The position numbers and the translations under genes are program-made. A stretch of DNA of 61,410 bases. Source: a virus. Below the pieces are notes generated by a model, which ran no database searches, was not told where the DNA came from, and saw nothing but the letters and a program-made list of their open reading frames with translations. The DNA is taken from IMG/VR virus record IMGVR_UViG_3300050821_001776, positions 1 through 61,410 of that record; one strand, given 5' to 3'. Below are positions 61,309-61,410 of this stretch, in pieces (position 1 is the first letter of the stretch; each line of letters starts with the position of its first letter).

Positions 61309-61410
61309 ATAGGAAAATTAATTCTTTTACCGCTCACCAACGTGAGAGCTGGCTACAGGACTGCGTAGCCATGTTCCGCGATGCTGTGCTCACGAGGCGT
61401 GCTGCTACTG
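61305..61410 (+). CDS. Hypothetical early protein (5' part; ends at 426)
   Basis: ATG 61305 overlaps the previous stop. Starts MNRKINSFTAHQRESWLQDC and continues across the join into the frame that ends at 426. GAAGGACGAG upstream gives a ribosome site. It is the same gene as the feature at 1-426. Confidence 0.75.
   Translation, partial: MNRKINSFTAHQRESWLQDCVAMFRDAVLTRRAAT
61314..61410. repeat. Terminal direct repeat, right copy
   Basis: Identical to bases 1-97; see left copy. Marks the circle join. Confidence 0.95.

Noticed and set aside
1-61410. CRISPR array, tRNA genes or rRNA
   Set aside because: No regularly spaced repeats and no complete cloverleaf were found on reading; absence is not proven without a covariance-model scan.

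Overview
The window is a complete, circular genome of a tailed phage of an alphaproteobacterium. Bases 1-97 are repeated exactly at 61314-61410, and one gene reads in frame across the join (start codon at 61305, stop at 426), so the molecule is about 61,313 bp. The head and tail genes follow a podovirus plan: small and large terminase, long portal, scaffold, N4-gp56-type capsid, P22-gp10-like tail protein, and internal ejection proteins with a transglycosylase. The host is inferred from phage copies of alphaproteobacterial cell-cycle proteins (two GcrA-type proteins and a GapR/DUF2312-type protein). A PEP-CTERM tail on one protein would fit an Acetobacteraceae-like host, but that is a guess.

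Layout. (1) Immunity region, 59.4-61.3 kb. A minus-strand CI-like repressor lies between two divergent promoters, pL and pR, each with a TTGGGA-N4-TCCCAA operator between its -35 and -10 boxes. pR drives a Cro-like gene, then a strong hairpin terminator, then the early operon. (2) Early rightward operon, 61305 through the join to 5101: GapR-like, XRE, two GcrA-like proteins, VRR-NUC nuclease, a free-standing ClpX zinc-binding domain and a RepA-like helicase. (3) A small autoregulated minus-strand operon, 5082-5662, and a repeat-rich intergenic region. (4) Morphogenesis, 5965-38071. This contains two unusual fusions: radical SAM plus GT2 glycosyltransferase (8186-9928) and methyltransferase plus GT9 glycosyltransferase (21339-22919). 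(5) Lysis and accessory region, 38172-45465: coiled-coil membrane protein, phosphoesterase, metallopeptidase, lipoproteins, a C1/C39-like protein and a large toroid-like tail protein. (6) A minus-strand array of small genes, 45484-46762, that share an N-terminal TT motif, behind a degenerate resolvase-like gene. (7) Small plus-strand genes, 47499-49362, followed by about 650 bases that look like a large structured RNA rather than protein code. (8) Leftward replication operon, 59872 down to 50322: PEP-CTERM protein, many small proteins, Gp157-like protein, Sak4-like ATPase, SSB and HNH, ending at an intrinsic terminator at 50304-50323.

The last gene of the replication operon is split by a 3,568-bp transposon (50520-54087). 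It has 19-bp inverted repeats and a 5-bp target duplication and carries a DDE transposase, a trypsin-like protease and three small genes. Removing one duplication copy plus the element restores the reading frame exactly.

Most genes overlap by 1-4 bases (ATGA, GTGA, TAATG), which points to translational coupling; many starts here are chosen on that ground. No integrase, tRNA or CRISPR array was recognised. Lysogeny is therefore likely on regulatory evidence, but the way the prophage would be maintained is not visible; an extrachromosomal prophage is one possibility. Everything here is from reading the sequence; no database search was possible.
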